A stretch of 64,000 nucleotides of DNA from Polyangiaceae bacterium (GTDB lineage: Bacteria; Myxococcota_A; Polyangia; Polyangiales; Polyangiaceae). The notes beneath the pieces are model-generated. The model saw only the letters and a list, made by a program, of their open reading frames with translations, was not told where the DNA came from and did not search any database. Below are positions 43,903 through 52,166 of the stretch, in pieces. Location of the stretch: the NCBI GenBank assembly GCA_020633235.1, contig JACKEA010000005.1, positions 124,001-188,000 of the forward strand, read 5' to 3'. Positions within the stretch are counted from its first letter, which is position 1. Each line of letters starts with the position of its first letter. A program made the position numbers and the translations under genes.

Positions 43903-46361
43903 GGCGGACTCCGAAAGGTTTTCGCCCGGTAGGAGCTGGTCACGACGGACAGCGAGCTCAGGGGCATGAGGATGGCCGCGATCAGCGGCGAAATGACGCC
44001 GGCCACGGCCAGCGAGGCGCACACCAGGTTGTACGCGAGGGAGAGCAGCATGTTTCGGCGAATCACGCCAAAGGTGCGCCGGGCGCCGCCCAGGAGCTCC
44101 AGCACCGGACGCACCCCAGGCCGATTGGCATACACGTCGGCGGCGGCCAGGCTGGCTTCAGCGCCGCCTTGCACGGCCACGCCGACCCCCGCGGCGGCCA
44201 AGGCGGCCGCATCGTTCACGCCGTCGCCCACCATCACCACCGGGCCGTCCGCGCTCTCCACGGCGCGGAGCTTCTCTTCCGGGCTCACGCCACCGCGGAC
44301 CGAGACGAAGGGGACGCCGAGCTCCGCCGCCACGCGGGCGACGACCAGCGGGTGGTCGCCGCTCTCGATGGCCAAGCGATGACCCATGCGCGACATTTCT
44401 GCGAGGGCCTCGGCGGCGTCCGGACGAATGGGATCGGCAAACACCGCGACCGCTCGAGCCACGCCATTCACCGCCACGAGCACGGGGGTGCGCCCCGCGC
44501 CCGCCGCTGCCTGCGCGTGGGCTTCGAGCTCCTCGGGCACCATGGCCGTCTCGCGCACGTGGGCCAAGGAGCCGACGACCAGCTCGTGGCCATCGACTTG
44601 GGCGTGCACGCCGCCACCGGGAACTTGGAGCAGCGCTTCCACCTTCAGCGTCGCCGGCGGCTCGGGCAGCGCGGCCACCAGCGCCCGCGCGATGGGATGG
44701 GCGGAGCGTGCTTCCACGGCGGACACCCAGGGCTTCACGCTTTCGTCGCCGTGCCACGCGGACAGCTCCAGGCGGCCGGCGGTGAGGGTGCCCGTCTTGT
44801 CGAAGATGACCAGGGCGGGGTGGGCGAGGCGCTCGAGAGCGTCGCCCCCCTTGATCAACAGGCCCGCCCGGGCGGCGCGGCCCACTGCGGCACTGACCGC
44901 CAGCGGCGTGGCCAGCCCCAAGGCGCAGGGGCAGGTGACGACCAAGAGCGCGATGGCGTTCTCCACGGCGCGGGTGGGATCGACGAAGGCCCAGCCGACG
45001 AACGTGAGGGCGGACAGGGCGAGCACCGACATCACGAAGCGGCCGGCAACGCGGTCCGCCAACAGCTGAATGGGCGCGCGGCGGGCCGCCGCTGCCTCGA
45101 TGCTCTGCACCAGCTTGCCGAGGCGCGTGGCTTCGCCGGTCTGCTCCGCCCGCACGGTGATGCGCGACGAAACGTTGATGCAGCCGGCGTGCACGCGCAT
45201 GCCGGGCTCCACGTCGACCGGAACGCTCTCTCCGGTGAGCAGCGAGGCGTCGATGCTCGAGCTGCCCGTCTCCACGATACCGTCGGCGGGCAGGTGCTCG
45301 CCGGCGCGGATCTCGAGCAGCGCGCCCATCGGAATGGCGTGCGCGGGCACCTCGCGGATGCCGTCGTCCTCCACCAAGCGCGCCGTGCTGGGCGTGAGCG
45401 AGAGCAACAGCTCCGTGGCGCTCTTGGCGCGATGCTGCTCGCGCCGCTGAAGCCAACGGCCGACGAGCAGCAAGAACACCACGGCGGTGACGGAGTCGAA
45501 GTAGATGTCCCCGCGGTTCAGCACCGTGTTCACGGCGCCCCACAGGTAGCCTGCCAAGATGCCGAGACTCACCGGCAGATCCATGTGCGGCGTGCGGGTC
45601 CTGAGCGCGGCCAGGCCTCCCTTGAAGAACACGCTGCCGGACCAGAACACCGCGGGTGTGGCGACCACCAGGCTCACCCAGCGGAACACGCCGACCCACT
45701 GCGGGTCCGAGTCTGCGCCGCCGTACAGCGCGAAGGCGATCAGCATCACGTTGCCGGCGACTGCACCCGCGACGGCCATACGAGACAGCAACGCGCGATC
45801 CTCGCGGCGCCGGGCCTCGAGCGCTGCGGCGCGCTGGCGTGGGTGCGGCGGATAGCCGAGGGAGTCGAGAGCCTGGGCGACCTCCGAGAGCTTGCCGACG
45901 CTCGGGTCCCACACCACGCGCACGCTGGCTTGGGCTAGATCCACCGTGGCTTCCACGACGCCGGGGGAGAGCTTGCCGAGCTTCTCCACCAGCCACACGC
46001 ACGCCGGACAGTGCAGGTTCGAGAGCGCCAGCTCCACCGAAAGCAGGCCATCCCCGGCGTCGCGCACGTACAGCTCGCGGAACTTGTCGTCGTCGAGCTC
46101 CGCGTAGCTCCGCTCGGACGTCGCGGCCGGGCGCGGCTCGTCGACGTCCAGCGCCGCGCGGTGCTTGTAGTAGCGCTCCAGGCCGGCGCCGTGGATCACG
46201 GCGTACACCGTGCGGCAGCCGTCACAGCAGAACTGCACCCGCGCGTGGTCCTCCACGCGGGCCGGCGGTACGGGCAGGCCGCAGTGCGAGCAGGCGACGT
46301 CTTCGGACGCGTCGAGCGCGCCCGGCGCCGTCACCGGCTCGGGCAGCGCGCCCAAGGTCAC
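43899..46361 (-). CDS. ccoI: Copper-translocating P-type ATPase for cbb3 oxidase
   Basis: This 820-aa P1B ATPase supplies copper to the cbb3 active site. The N-terminus has the CcoI Cys pattern CSHCGLPVP and FCCDGCRTVYAVI, then a heavy-metal domain with CPAC. Membrane helix motif is CPC (VVTCPCALGLATPLA), phosphorylation motif DKTGTL, and hinge GDGVNDAAALA. GTG 46361 overlaps the SafE-like stop (GTGA) and gives normal length; the much longer frame upstream runs into neighbouring genes. It overlaps ccoS by 4 nt. Confidence 0.95.
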   Translation of the reverse strand: MTLGALPEPVTAPGALDASEDVACSHCGLPVPPARVEDHARVQFCCDGCRTVYAVIHGAGLERYYKHRAALDVDEPRPAATSERSYAELDDDKFRELYVRDAGDGLLSVELALSNLHCPACVWLVEKLGKLSPGVVEATVDLAQASVRVVWDPSVGKLSEVAQALDSLGYPPHPRQRAAALEARRREDRALLSRMAVAGAVAGNVMLIAFALYGGADSDPQWVGVFRWVSLVVATPAVFWSGSVFFKGGLAALRTRTPHMDLPVSLGILAGYLWGAVNTVLNRGDIYFDSVTAVVFLLLVGRWLQRREQHRAKSATELLLSLTPSTARLVEDDGIREVPAHAIPMGALLEIRAGEHLPADGIVETGSSSIDASLLTGESVPVDVEPGMRVHAGCINVSSRITVRAEQTGEATRLGKLVQSIEAAAARRAPIQLLADRVAGRFVMSVLALSALTFVGWAFVDPTRAVENAIALLVVTCPCALGLATPLAVSAAVGRAARAGLLIKGGDALERLAHPALVIFDKTGTLTAGRLELSAWHGDESVKPWVSAVEARSAHPIARALVAALPEPPATLKVEALLQVPGGGVHAQVDGHELVVGSLAHVRETAMVPEELEAHAQAAAGAGRTPVLVAVNGVARAVAVFADPIRPDAAEALAEMSRMGHRLAIESGDHPLVVARVAAELGVPFVSVRGGVSPEEKLRAVESADGPVVMVGDGVNDAAALAAAGVGVAVQGGAEASLAAADVYANRPGVRPVLELLGGARRTFGVIRRNMLLSLAYNLVCASLAVAGVISPLIAAILMPLSSLSVVTSSYRAKTFRSPP

Positions 46362-47113
46362 TTCTTCTCCGCTCCGTGGTGGCAGCACGCCGGCTCCGTC
46401 GGCACTCCGCCGGGCAACATGCCGGCGCTGTAGCGCGCCGCCAGCGACGGGACGTTGGCCCGTCCCAGCACCGAGTACAGGCCGAGCACGAGCAGCACCG
46501 CGGCACTGAGCATGGGCACGTGGCGGCGGAGGTGATGGGACAGGCGCTGCACGCCGAGGCCCAGCCCCAAGAGCAGCGGCACCGTGCCGCTCCAGAACGC
46601 CGCCATCACCATCGCGCCGCCGAGGGTGCTCCCGGTCCCCGCCGCCGTGACCGCGAACGCGTACAGCCAGCCGCAGGGCAGCAGGGTGGAGGAAAGCCCG
46701 AGGAGCAGCGCCCGCGCCTTGGGCGGCCGCGCTCTGAGCCGGCCCAAGAAGGCGACGGTGCGGCGTTCGAGGGCCTTGGGCACCACGAAGCGCACCACCC
46801 GCACGCCTGCGCTCTCGAGCAGCAGGGACAGACCCCACACGATCATCACCGTGCCCGCGACGATCGCCGCCACGCGCCCGACGCCCGCGGCGTTGCCTGC
46901 TAGGTCCACCGCGGCGCCAATGGTGCCGGCGACCGCTCCGAGGGCGGTGTACGTGAGCAGGCGCCCGCCGTGGTAGGCGAGGTGACTCAAAGAGCGCGAC
47001 CCGCTGTCGTCCTCCCCGGCGTAGAAGGCGACGAACCCGCCGCACATCCCCGCGCAATGGAGGCTGCCCACCAAGCTGGCACCGACCACCGAGAGCAACA
47101 GCGCGGACGTCAC
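46358..47113 (-). CDS. Sulfite exporter TauE/SafE-like (DsbD_2-type) membrane protein
   Basis: This 251-aa protein has six or seven membrane helices and the family motifs LHCAGMCGGFVAFYAG and STLLPCGWLYAFAVTAAG. Members in cbb3 clusters (SenC/CcoA-linked SafE-like or DsbD_2 proteins) are tied to copper handling or cytochrome assembly. The C-terminus CCHHG could bind metal. It overlaps fixH by 4 nt upstream and ccoI by 4 nt downstream. Confidence 0.88.
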   Translation of the reverse strand: MTSALLLSVVGASLVGSLHCAGMCGGFVAFYAGEDDSGSRSLSHLAYHGGRLLTYTALGAVAGTIGAAVDLAGNAAGVGRVAAIVAGTVMIVWGLSLLLESAGVRVVRFVVPKALERRTVAFLGRLRARPPKARALLLGLSSTLLPCGWLYAFAVTAAGTGSTLGGAMVMAAFWSGTVPLLLGLGLGVQRLSHHLRRHVPMLSAAVLLVLGLYSVLGRANVPSLAARYSAGMLPGGVPTEPACCHHGAEKK

Positions 47114-47610
47114 GTGGCGTCTCCGCGCAGCACGTCTTGCCGGATGATCTGTGTGAAACGCTCACCGTTCTGCTCGGCGGAGAAGCGGAACTCCCACAGG
47201 CCGACGCGCACCAGCGGCAGCTTGCCGTGGAGCTTGCCGTCCGGGCCGGTCGACAGATCGGCGCTCACGATGTGGCCGGCCCGTGCGTTCGCGAAGGCGT
47301 CCACTCGAACCTTGGCATTGGGAAGGGCGTGGCCGCGATCGTCGGTCAGCTTGGCCACGAGCTGTACGTCACGCCCCACGGTGCGCGTCTCCAGGGTGAG
47401 GTTCCAGCCGAGCCGCGTGTTCTCCGCCGATTGAGCCTGGTGGTCGTCCCAGGCGACGGCCTTTTGGTAGTAGTCCTGCTCCACCGCGAAGCCCGGATCG
47501 TCCGTCGCGATCTTCGCCATGTACAGCAGTCCGCCCACCATCGAGGTGAGCAACACCACCGGGACCCACGGCCAGATGTTGAAACGGGGGCTGTCTTCTC
47601 GGTCGCTCAT
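47110..47610 (-). CDS. ccoH: FixH/CcoH-family cbb3 assembly protein
   Basis: This 166-aa protein has one N-terminal membrane helix (WPWVPVVLLTSMVGGLLYMA). A periplasmic FixH domain follows (FAVEQDYYQKAVAWDDHQAQSA, LTLETRTVGRDVQLVAKLTDDRG, LWEFRFSAEQNGERFTQIIRQDV). CcoH is needed for stable assembly of the oxidase. It overlaps ccoG and the SafE-like gene by 4 nt each. Confidence 0.9.
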   Translation of the reverse strand: MSDREDSPRFNIWPWVPVVLLTSMVGGLLYMAKIATDDPGFAVEQDYYQKAVAWDDHQAQSAENTRLGWNLTLETRTVGRDVQLVAKLTDDRGHALPNAKVRVDAFANARAGHIVSADLSTGPDGKLHGKLPLVRVGLWEFRFSAEQNGERFTQIIRQDVLRGDAT

Positions 47611-48992
47611 TTTACGTCTCCGTCGAAGGGACCGAGCAGCTTGTATTGAACCTCGGTCTTGAAGTCGCCGTCGTCGCGGACGGCGAACTTCACCATGCGC
47701 TTGCCGCCTTGGAACGAGCTCTTCGGCGAGAGCACGAACACCGTCGTGGTCTCGTGGGTTCCCTTGGCGACGTGCAGCGGGTTTTCCGGCGCGATCAGCT
47801 TGGCATCGCCGCCGTCTTCCAACGCGATGTGATACTCGCGGTCCTGGCTTCCGCGGTTCTCGATCTTGATGCGGATCTGGTTCTGCACGCCTTCCGGCTG
47901 CAGCACGTAAGGCGCGCCGATGCCGCGGAGCACCGTGACGTCCGCGCTGCCCTGTCGCGAGCCAAAGAACACCAGGGCGCTCACGGCGATCAGGATCACC
48001 AACGGGTACAGCACGACGCGGGGCCGCAAGAGGGGGCTCTTCTCCCCCGACTCCAGGGTTTCTTGGGAGCTGTAGCGGACCAGCCCCTTCGGCTTGCCGA
48101 TGCGCTCCATGATGCTGTCGCAGGCGTCGGCGCACTGGGTGCAGGCGATGCACTCGAGCTGCAGCCCTTCACGGATGTCGATGCCGGTGGGGCAGGCCAC
48201 GACGCAGGCGTTGCAGTCGATGCAGTCACCACTGCCCTCCACGGGCTTGCCCTTGCTGCGGGGCTCGCCGCGCCGAGCGTCGTAGCCCACGACCAGGGAG
48301 CGCTTGTCGAGCAGCACGGACTGCAGCCGAGCGTACGGGCAGATGACGGTGCACATCTGCTCGCGGAAGTAGGCGAAGTCGAAGAACACCAAGGCGGCGG
48401 TCACCGCCATCACGCCGAAGGCGCCGGCGTGCTGCATCGGCGGCTCGGTCATCCAATGGAACAGGCGCTCGACCCCCACGAAGTAGGAGAGGAACACGTT
48501 GCCGACGACCACCGAGAGCAGGCCGAACGCCACGTATTTCAGGATGCGCCGGGCATTCGGGCCCTTTTTGTCGATCCTCAGCTGGTCTGCACGTCCGCCT
48601 TCGAACAGGCGCTCGATGGGACGGAAGACGAACTCCATGTACACCGTCTGGGGGCAGCCCCAGCCGCACCACGCCCGGCCCACCAACGCCGTCAGCCAGA
48701 TGATGCTGAGAAAGATGGACAGCATCAGGAGCATGAGCAGCACGCCGTCGGTCGCCAAGAACGTGCGACCGAACAAGTGGAACTGCCGTGCGGGAACGTC
48801 CAGCAGGATCAGCGGATGGCCGTTCATCCGAATGAAGGGGATCGCGACGAAAGAGGCGATCAGTCCCCAGGCGGTCAGCAGTCTCGCCCAGTAGTAGCGG
48901 CCCTTGTAGAGCTTCGGTCGGATTCGACGCCGAGTACCATCGGCGTTCAGCGTCGGGAGGACGCGTTCCTCAGGGGCGAGGGGGCCTGCCAC
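47607..48992 (-). CDS. ccoG: cbb3 oxidase accessory protein CcoG (RdxA/FixG)
   Basis: This 461-aa membrane iron-sulfur protein has four to five helices, the family motif WCGWGCPQTVYMEFVFRPIE and two ferredoxin-type clusters (CIDCNACVVACPTGIDI and CIACTQCADACDSI). A periplasmic Ig-like C-terminal domain follows. CcoG reduces Cu(II) for the copper-delivery path. The gene is 3 bp after ccoP and overlaps ccoH by 4 nt. Confidence 0.95.
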   Translation of the reverse strand: MAGPLAPEERVLPTLNADGTRRRIRPKLYKGRYYWARLLTAWGLIASFVAIPFIRMNGHPLILLDVPARQFHLFGRTFLATDGVLLMLLMLSIFLSIIWLTALVGRAWCGWGCPQTVYMEFVFRPIERLFEGGRADQLRIDKKGPNARRILKYVAFGLLSVVVGNVFLSYFVGVERLFHWMTEPPMQHAGAFGVMAVTAALVFFDFAYFREQMCTVICPYARLQSVLLDKRSLVVGYDARRGEPRSKGKPVEGSGDCIDCNACVVACPTGIDIREGLQLECIACTQCADACDSIMERIGKPKGLVRYSSQETLESGEKSPLLRPRVVLYPLVILIAVSALVFFGSRQGSADVTVLRGIGAPYVLQPEGVQNQIRIKIENRGSQDREYHIALEDGGDAKLIAPENPLHVAKGTHETTTVFVLSPKSSFQGGKRMVKFAVRDDGDFKTEVQYKLLGPFDGDVK

Positions 48993-48995
48993 GGT

Positions 48996-49592
48996 TTACT
49001 CCACGGGGTTGCCCTCAGGCGGCTTGCCAGCGGCATTGGTGCCCTTCAGGTCCTTGACCACGTAGGCCACGACGCTGCGGAGCTCCTTCGGCGTGAGCTG
49101 CTTGCTCCACGCCGGCATGCCTTTGGCGGCGACACCTTCGGACACCACCTTGTAGATGTCCATGGGCTTGCCAGCGCCATGGATCCAGCTGTTGTCGGTG
49201 AGATTGGGTCCCACGATGCCTTGCCCCTTGTCTCCATGACAGGCAACGCAGCGCGCGGTGAACACGCCCTGACCCTCGGTGACCGCGGATGGATTGTCGA
49301 TCAGCTTCTGCAAGCTCTCCGGCGTGACCACTTCAGCGGCGGCTCGCTTCGCTTCGGCCTCCTCGGCCTCTTTCATGTCTGCGGCGTACGCTTCCGCCAC
49401 CGACGTCCCGTTGCCGGTGACGTGATAGTGGAACAAGTAGCCGATGGCGAAGAAGAACGAGCCCCAGAAGATCAGCTTCCACCAGCGGGGCAGGGGATTG
49501 TCGTACTCCTGGATGCCGTCGTACTCGTGATCGCCAATCAAGAGGTCCTGATCGACGGGAGCTTCGGCTTGCGCTTTCTTCGCGGGGCTCAT
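48996..49592 (-). CDS. ccoP: cbb3 oxidase CcoP-type subunit with only one heme c
   Basis: This 198-aa protein has the CcoP N-terminus (DHEYDGIQEYDNPLPRWW), one membrane helix (LIFWGSFFFAIGYLFHYHV), and one cytochrome c domain with CVACHG and axial Met in KGMPAW. Standard CcoP is about 300 aa with two CxxCH motifs; here the second is missing and the protein stops normally, so it is a short form and not truncated. It would pass electrons from cytochrome c to CcoO. It overlaps ccoQ by 4 nt. Confidence 0.92.
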   Translation of the reverse strand: MSPAKKAQAEAPVDQDLLIGDHEYDGIQEYDNPLPRWWKLIFWGSFFFAIGYLFHYHVTGNGTSVAEAYAADMKEAEEAEAKRAAAEVVTPESLQKLIDNPSAVTEGQGVFTARCVACHGDKGQGIVGPNLTDNSWIHGAGKPMDIYKVVSEGVAAKGMPAWSKQLTPKELRSVVAYVVKDLKGTNAAGKPPEGNPVE

Positions 49593-49783
49593 GACTTGCC
49601 TTCTCGGGGAGACTGAGGGGTTTCATCGTCCAGTGGCATGAAGCGGGCCTGCTCGAAGGCCTCGCGGTTCTTCTTGTGAAGCACCTGGTAGGCCACCAAA
49701 AGGAACACGGCGAAGAAGATGACGAGTGCAGCTTCCGCCCAGCCCGAGAGGGCCATGTTGCTCATGATGTCGGAGAGCCTCAT
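49589..49783 (-). CDS. ccoQ: cbb3 oxidase small subunit CcoQ
   Basis: This 64-aa protein has one membrane helix (AALVIFFAVFLLVAYQVL) and a polar tail (HKKNREAFEQARFMPLDDE). CcoQ stabilises the oxidase. ATG 49783 lies just after the ccoNO stop with GAGGAG as the ribosome site; ATG 49765 is an alternative start. Confidence 0.88.
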   Translation of the reverse strand: MRLSDIMSNMALSGWAEAALVIFFAVFLLVAYQVLHKKNREAFEQARFMPLDDETPQSPREGKS

Positions 49784-49784
49784 C

Positions 49785-52043
49785 TCACTTCTCCTCGGTC
49801 AGGTGCGCCACGCTCTTGTCGCTCGGCGCGGCGGGGGGGGCCTTCTTGATGTCCGTGCCGAGACGCTGGAGATAGGCGATCAGGGCGATGATCTTCTTGC
49901 TCTCGAGGCCCTTCGGCCCACCCTGCTTCACGATCTCCGCGGCGATCTCCTGGGCCTGAGCGTGAGCCATGGGCTCCGCCTTGTTGAGCGCCTCGCCGTA
50001 GGGCACGCCCAACATGGCTTGGGCGTCCACGTGGGACTGGATCACCGAGTAGTCGAGGTCGTCCGTGAGCAGCCACGGGTAACGCGGCATGATCGACTGC
50101 GGCGTGGTGCTGGTGGGGTCGTCCATGTGTCGGACGTGCCAGAGGTGTGGGTACTTGCCGCCCACGCGGTGCAGGTCCGGACCGATGCGCCGTGAGCCCC
50201 ACTGGAAGGGGTGGTCGTACACGAACTCGCCCGGCTTGCTGTACTCGCCGTAGCGTTCGGTCTCCGCCCGAATCGGGCGCACCATCTGAGAGTGGCAGTT
50301 GTAGCAGCCCTCGGACACGTAGATGTCCCGCCCCGCGAGCTCGAGCGGGGTGTAGGGCTTGACGCTCGAGATGGTGGGGACGTTCGAGCGAATCAAGAAC
50401 GTTGGGATGATCTCGAACAGCGACGCGATGGCCACGGAGATGGTCACCCACACCGTGAACTTCAACGGACGGCCTTCCCACTTGCGGTGCCAAGCGGCGT
50501 CCACGAAGTACTTGAGCTTGTAGGCCAGGTGCGCGCTGGTGGCGTGAGCCGGGATCTCCGGGTGAGGCTCGGGGCCCGTGGCCGGGCGCAGAGCCGGAGC
50601 CTCGTGCTCGGGCACCTCGTAGGTCTTGGGGCGCGTCTTCCAGGTCGCCAGCAGGTTGACCAGAGCCATCACGACGCCGGCCACGTACAGCGTACCACCC
50701 AAAGCACGTACCCAGTACATGGGCATCAGGCGCACCACGGTCTCGACGAAGTCCGGGTAGGCGAGGCGACCGGTCTGGTCGAAAGCGCGCCACATGAGCC
50801 CTTGGGTCACGCCGGCGGCGTAGATGGGCACGATGTAAAAGAGGATGCCCAGCGTGCCGACCCAGAAGTGCACTTCGGCCAGCTTCTTGGACCACAGCTT
50901 GGTCTGGAACAGGCGCGGCGCCAGCCAGTACAGCATGCCGAAGGTCATCATGCCGTTCCAGCCGAGGGTGCCGCTGTGGACGTGGGCGATGGTCCAGTCG
51001 GTGTAGTGAGAGAGCGCGTTCACGCTCTTGATGCTGAGCATCGGTCCTTCGAAGGTGCTCATGCCGTAGAAGGTCACGCCCACCACGAAGAACTTCAGGA
51101 TCGGGTCCTGGGCCACCTTGTTCCAGGCGCCCCGCAGCGTGAGCAGGCCGTTGATCATGCCGCCCCAGGAGGGCATCCACAGCATGAGCGAGAACACCAT
51201 GCCCAGGGACGAGGCCCACTCCGGAAGCGCCGTGTAGTGCAGGTGGTGCGGTCCGGCCCAGATGTAGATGAACACCAGCGACCAGAAGTGCAGGATGCTC
51301 AGGCGGTAGGAGAACACCGGGCGGTTCGCCGCCTTGGGCAGGAAGTAGTACATCAAGCCCAAGAACGGCGTGGTCAGGAAGAAGGCGACGGCGTTGTGGC
51401 CGTACCACCACTGCATGAAGGCATCCTGGACGCCCGCGTAGATCGAGTAGCTCTTGAACAGCCCCGCCGGGATCCAGAGATTGTTGAAAATGTGCAGGAT
51501 CGCGACGGTGATCACCGTCGCGATGTAGAACCAGATGGCGACGTAGATGTGCCGCTCGCGGCGTCGCGCCATGGTTCCGAACAGGTTGATCGCGAAGGCC
51601 ACCCAGACCACCGCGATGGCGATGTCGATCGGCCACTCGAGCTCCGCATACTCGCGGGACTGAGTGATCCCGAAGGGCAGCGTGAGGGCTGCCGACACGA
51701 TGATCGCTTGCCAACCCCAGAAGTGGAACGCGCTCAGCTTGTCGCTGAACATGCGGGCTTTGAGCAAGCGCTGCGTCGAGTAATACACGGCGGCGAAGAT
51801 CGCGTTCCCCGCGAACGCGAAGATCGCTGCGTTGGTGTGTAGGGGCCGGAGGCGACCGAAGGTCAGCCAGGGCTGATTGAAGGACAGGGAGGGGACGACC
51901 ATCATCAGCGCCACCCACAACCCGACCAACGTCGCGACGAGCCCCCACACGATCGTCGCAAAGGTGAACTTGCGAACGATGGCGTCGTCGTAGGTGAACT
52001 TCTCCAGGCGCCCTTCCGAACCACGATACGGCTGCTCAGACAT
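49785..52043 (-). CDS. ccoNO: cbb3 cytochrome c oxidase subunits I and II fused (CcoNO)
   Basis: This 752-aa protein joins CcoN (about 1-480) and CcoO (about 490-752). CcoN keeps the heme-copper ligands: HTNAAIFAF, WWYGHNAVAFFL, HHLHYT and HVHSGTLGWNG. CcoO has one heme c, CYNCHSQMVRP, and Met in the following domain. This is the high-affinity oxygen-reducing core. ATG 52043 (MSEQPYRG) is preferred; ATG 52058 is possible. The frame continues far upstream but only as a shadow of the P-ATPase. It heads a leftward operon that ends with ccoS and a CBS protein. Confidence 0.95.
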   Translation of the reverse strand: MSEQPYRGSEGRLEKFTYDDAIVRKFTFATIVWGLVATLVGLWVALMMVVPSLSFNQPWLTFGRLRPLHTNAAIFAFAGNAIFAAVYYSTQRLLKARMFSDKLSAFHFWGWQAIIVSAALTLPFGITQSREYAELEWPIDIAIAVVWVAFAINLFGTMARRRERHIYVAIWFYIATVITVAILHIFNNLWIPAGLFKSYSIYAGVQDAFMQWWYGHNAVAFFLTTPFLGLMYYFLPKAANRPVFSYRLSILHFWSLVFIYIWAGPHHLHYTALPEWASSLGMVFSLMLWMPSWGGMINGLLTLRGAWNKVAQDPILKFFVVGVTFYGMSTFEGPMLSIKSVNALSHYTDWTIAHVHSGTLGWNGMMTFGMLYWLAPRLFQTKLWSKKLAEVHFWVGTLGILFYIVPIYAAGVTQGLMWRAFDQTGRLAYPDFVETVVRLMPMYWVRALGGTLYVAGVVMALVNLLATWKTRPKTYEVPEHEAPALRPATGPEPHPEIPAHATSAHLAYKLKYFVDAAWHRKWEGRPLKFTVWVTISVAIASLFEIIPTFLIRSNVPTISSVKPYTPLELAGRDIYVSEGCYNCHSQMVRPIRAETERYGEYSKPGEFVYDHPFQWGSRRIGPDLHRVGGKYPHLWHVRHMDDPTSTTPQSIMPRYPWLLTDDLDYSVIQSHVDAQAMLGVPYGEALNKAEPMAHAQAQEIAAEIVKQGGPKGLESKKIIALIAYLQRLGTDIKKAPPAAPSDKSVAHLTEEK

Positions 52044-52166
52044 TTTCGGCCGCGGCATCGCAAGAAGCGTGCCCGGGCCCAAAGGGGTGGCACTTCCCCC
52101 GGGTCGGTCACACGGTGTAACTGCAATCCAGCGCCTCCGGCGCCGCTTCGAGAAGAGTGTCCCGAC

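Noticed and set aside
46362..47165. Upstream extension of ccoI to 1088 codons
   Set aside because: It overlaps the SafE-like gene in another frame; the GTG at 46361 gives normal CcoI length and a 4-nt overlap.
52059..52075. Sigma-54-like element before ccoNO (GGGCAC-N5-TTGCG, minus strand)
   Set aside because: The predicted start is only about 5 nt before the ATG, and the -24 box lacks both leading T residues. Not convincing without transcript data.
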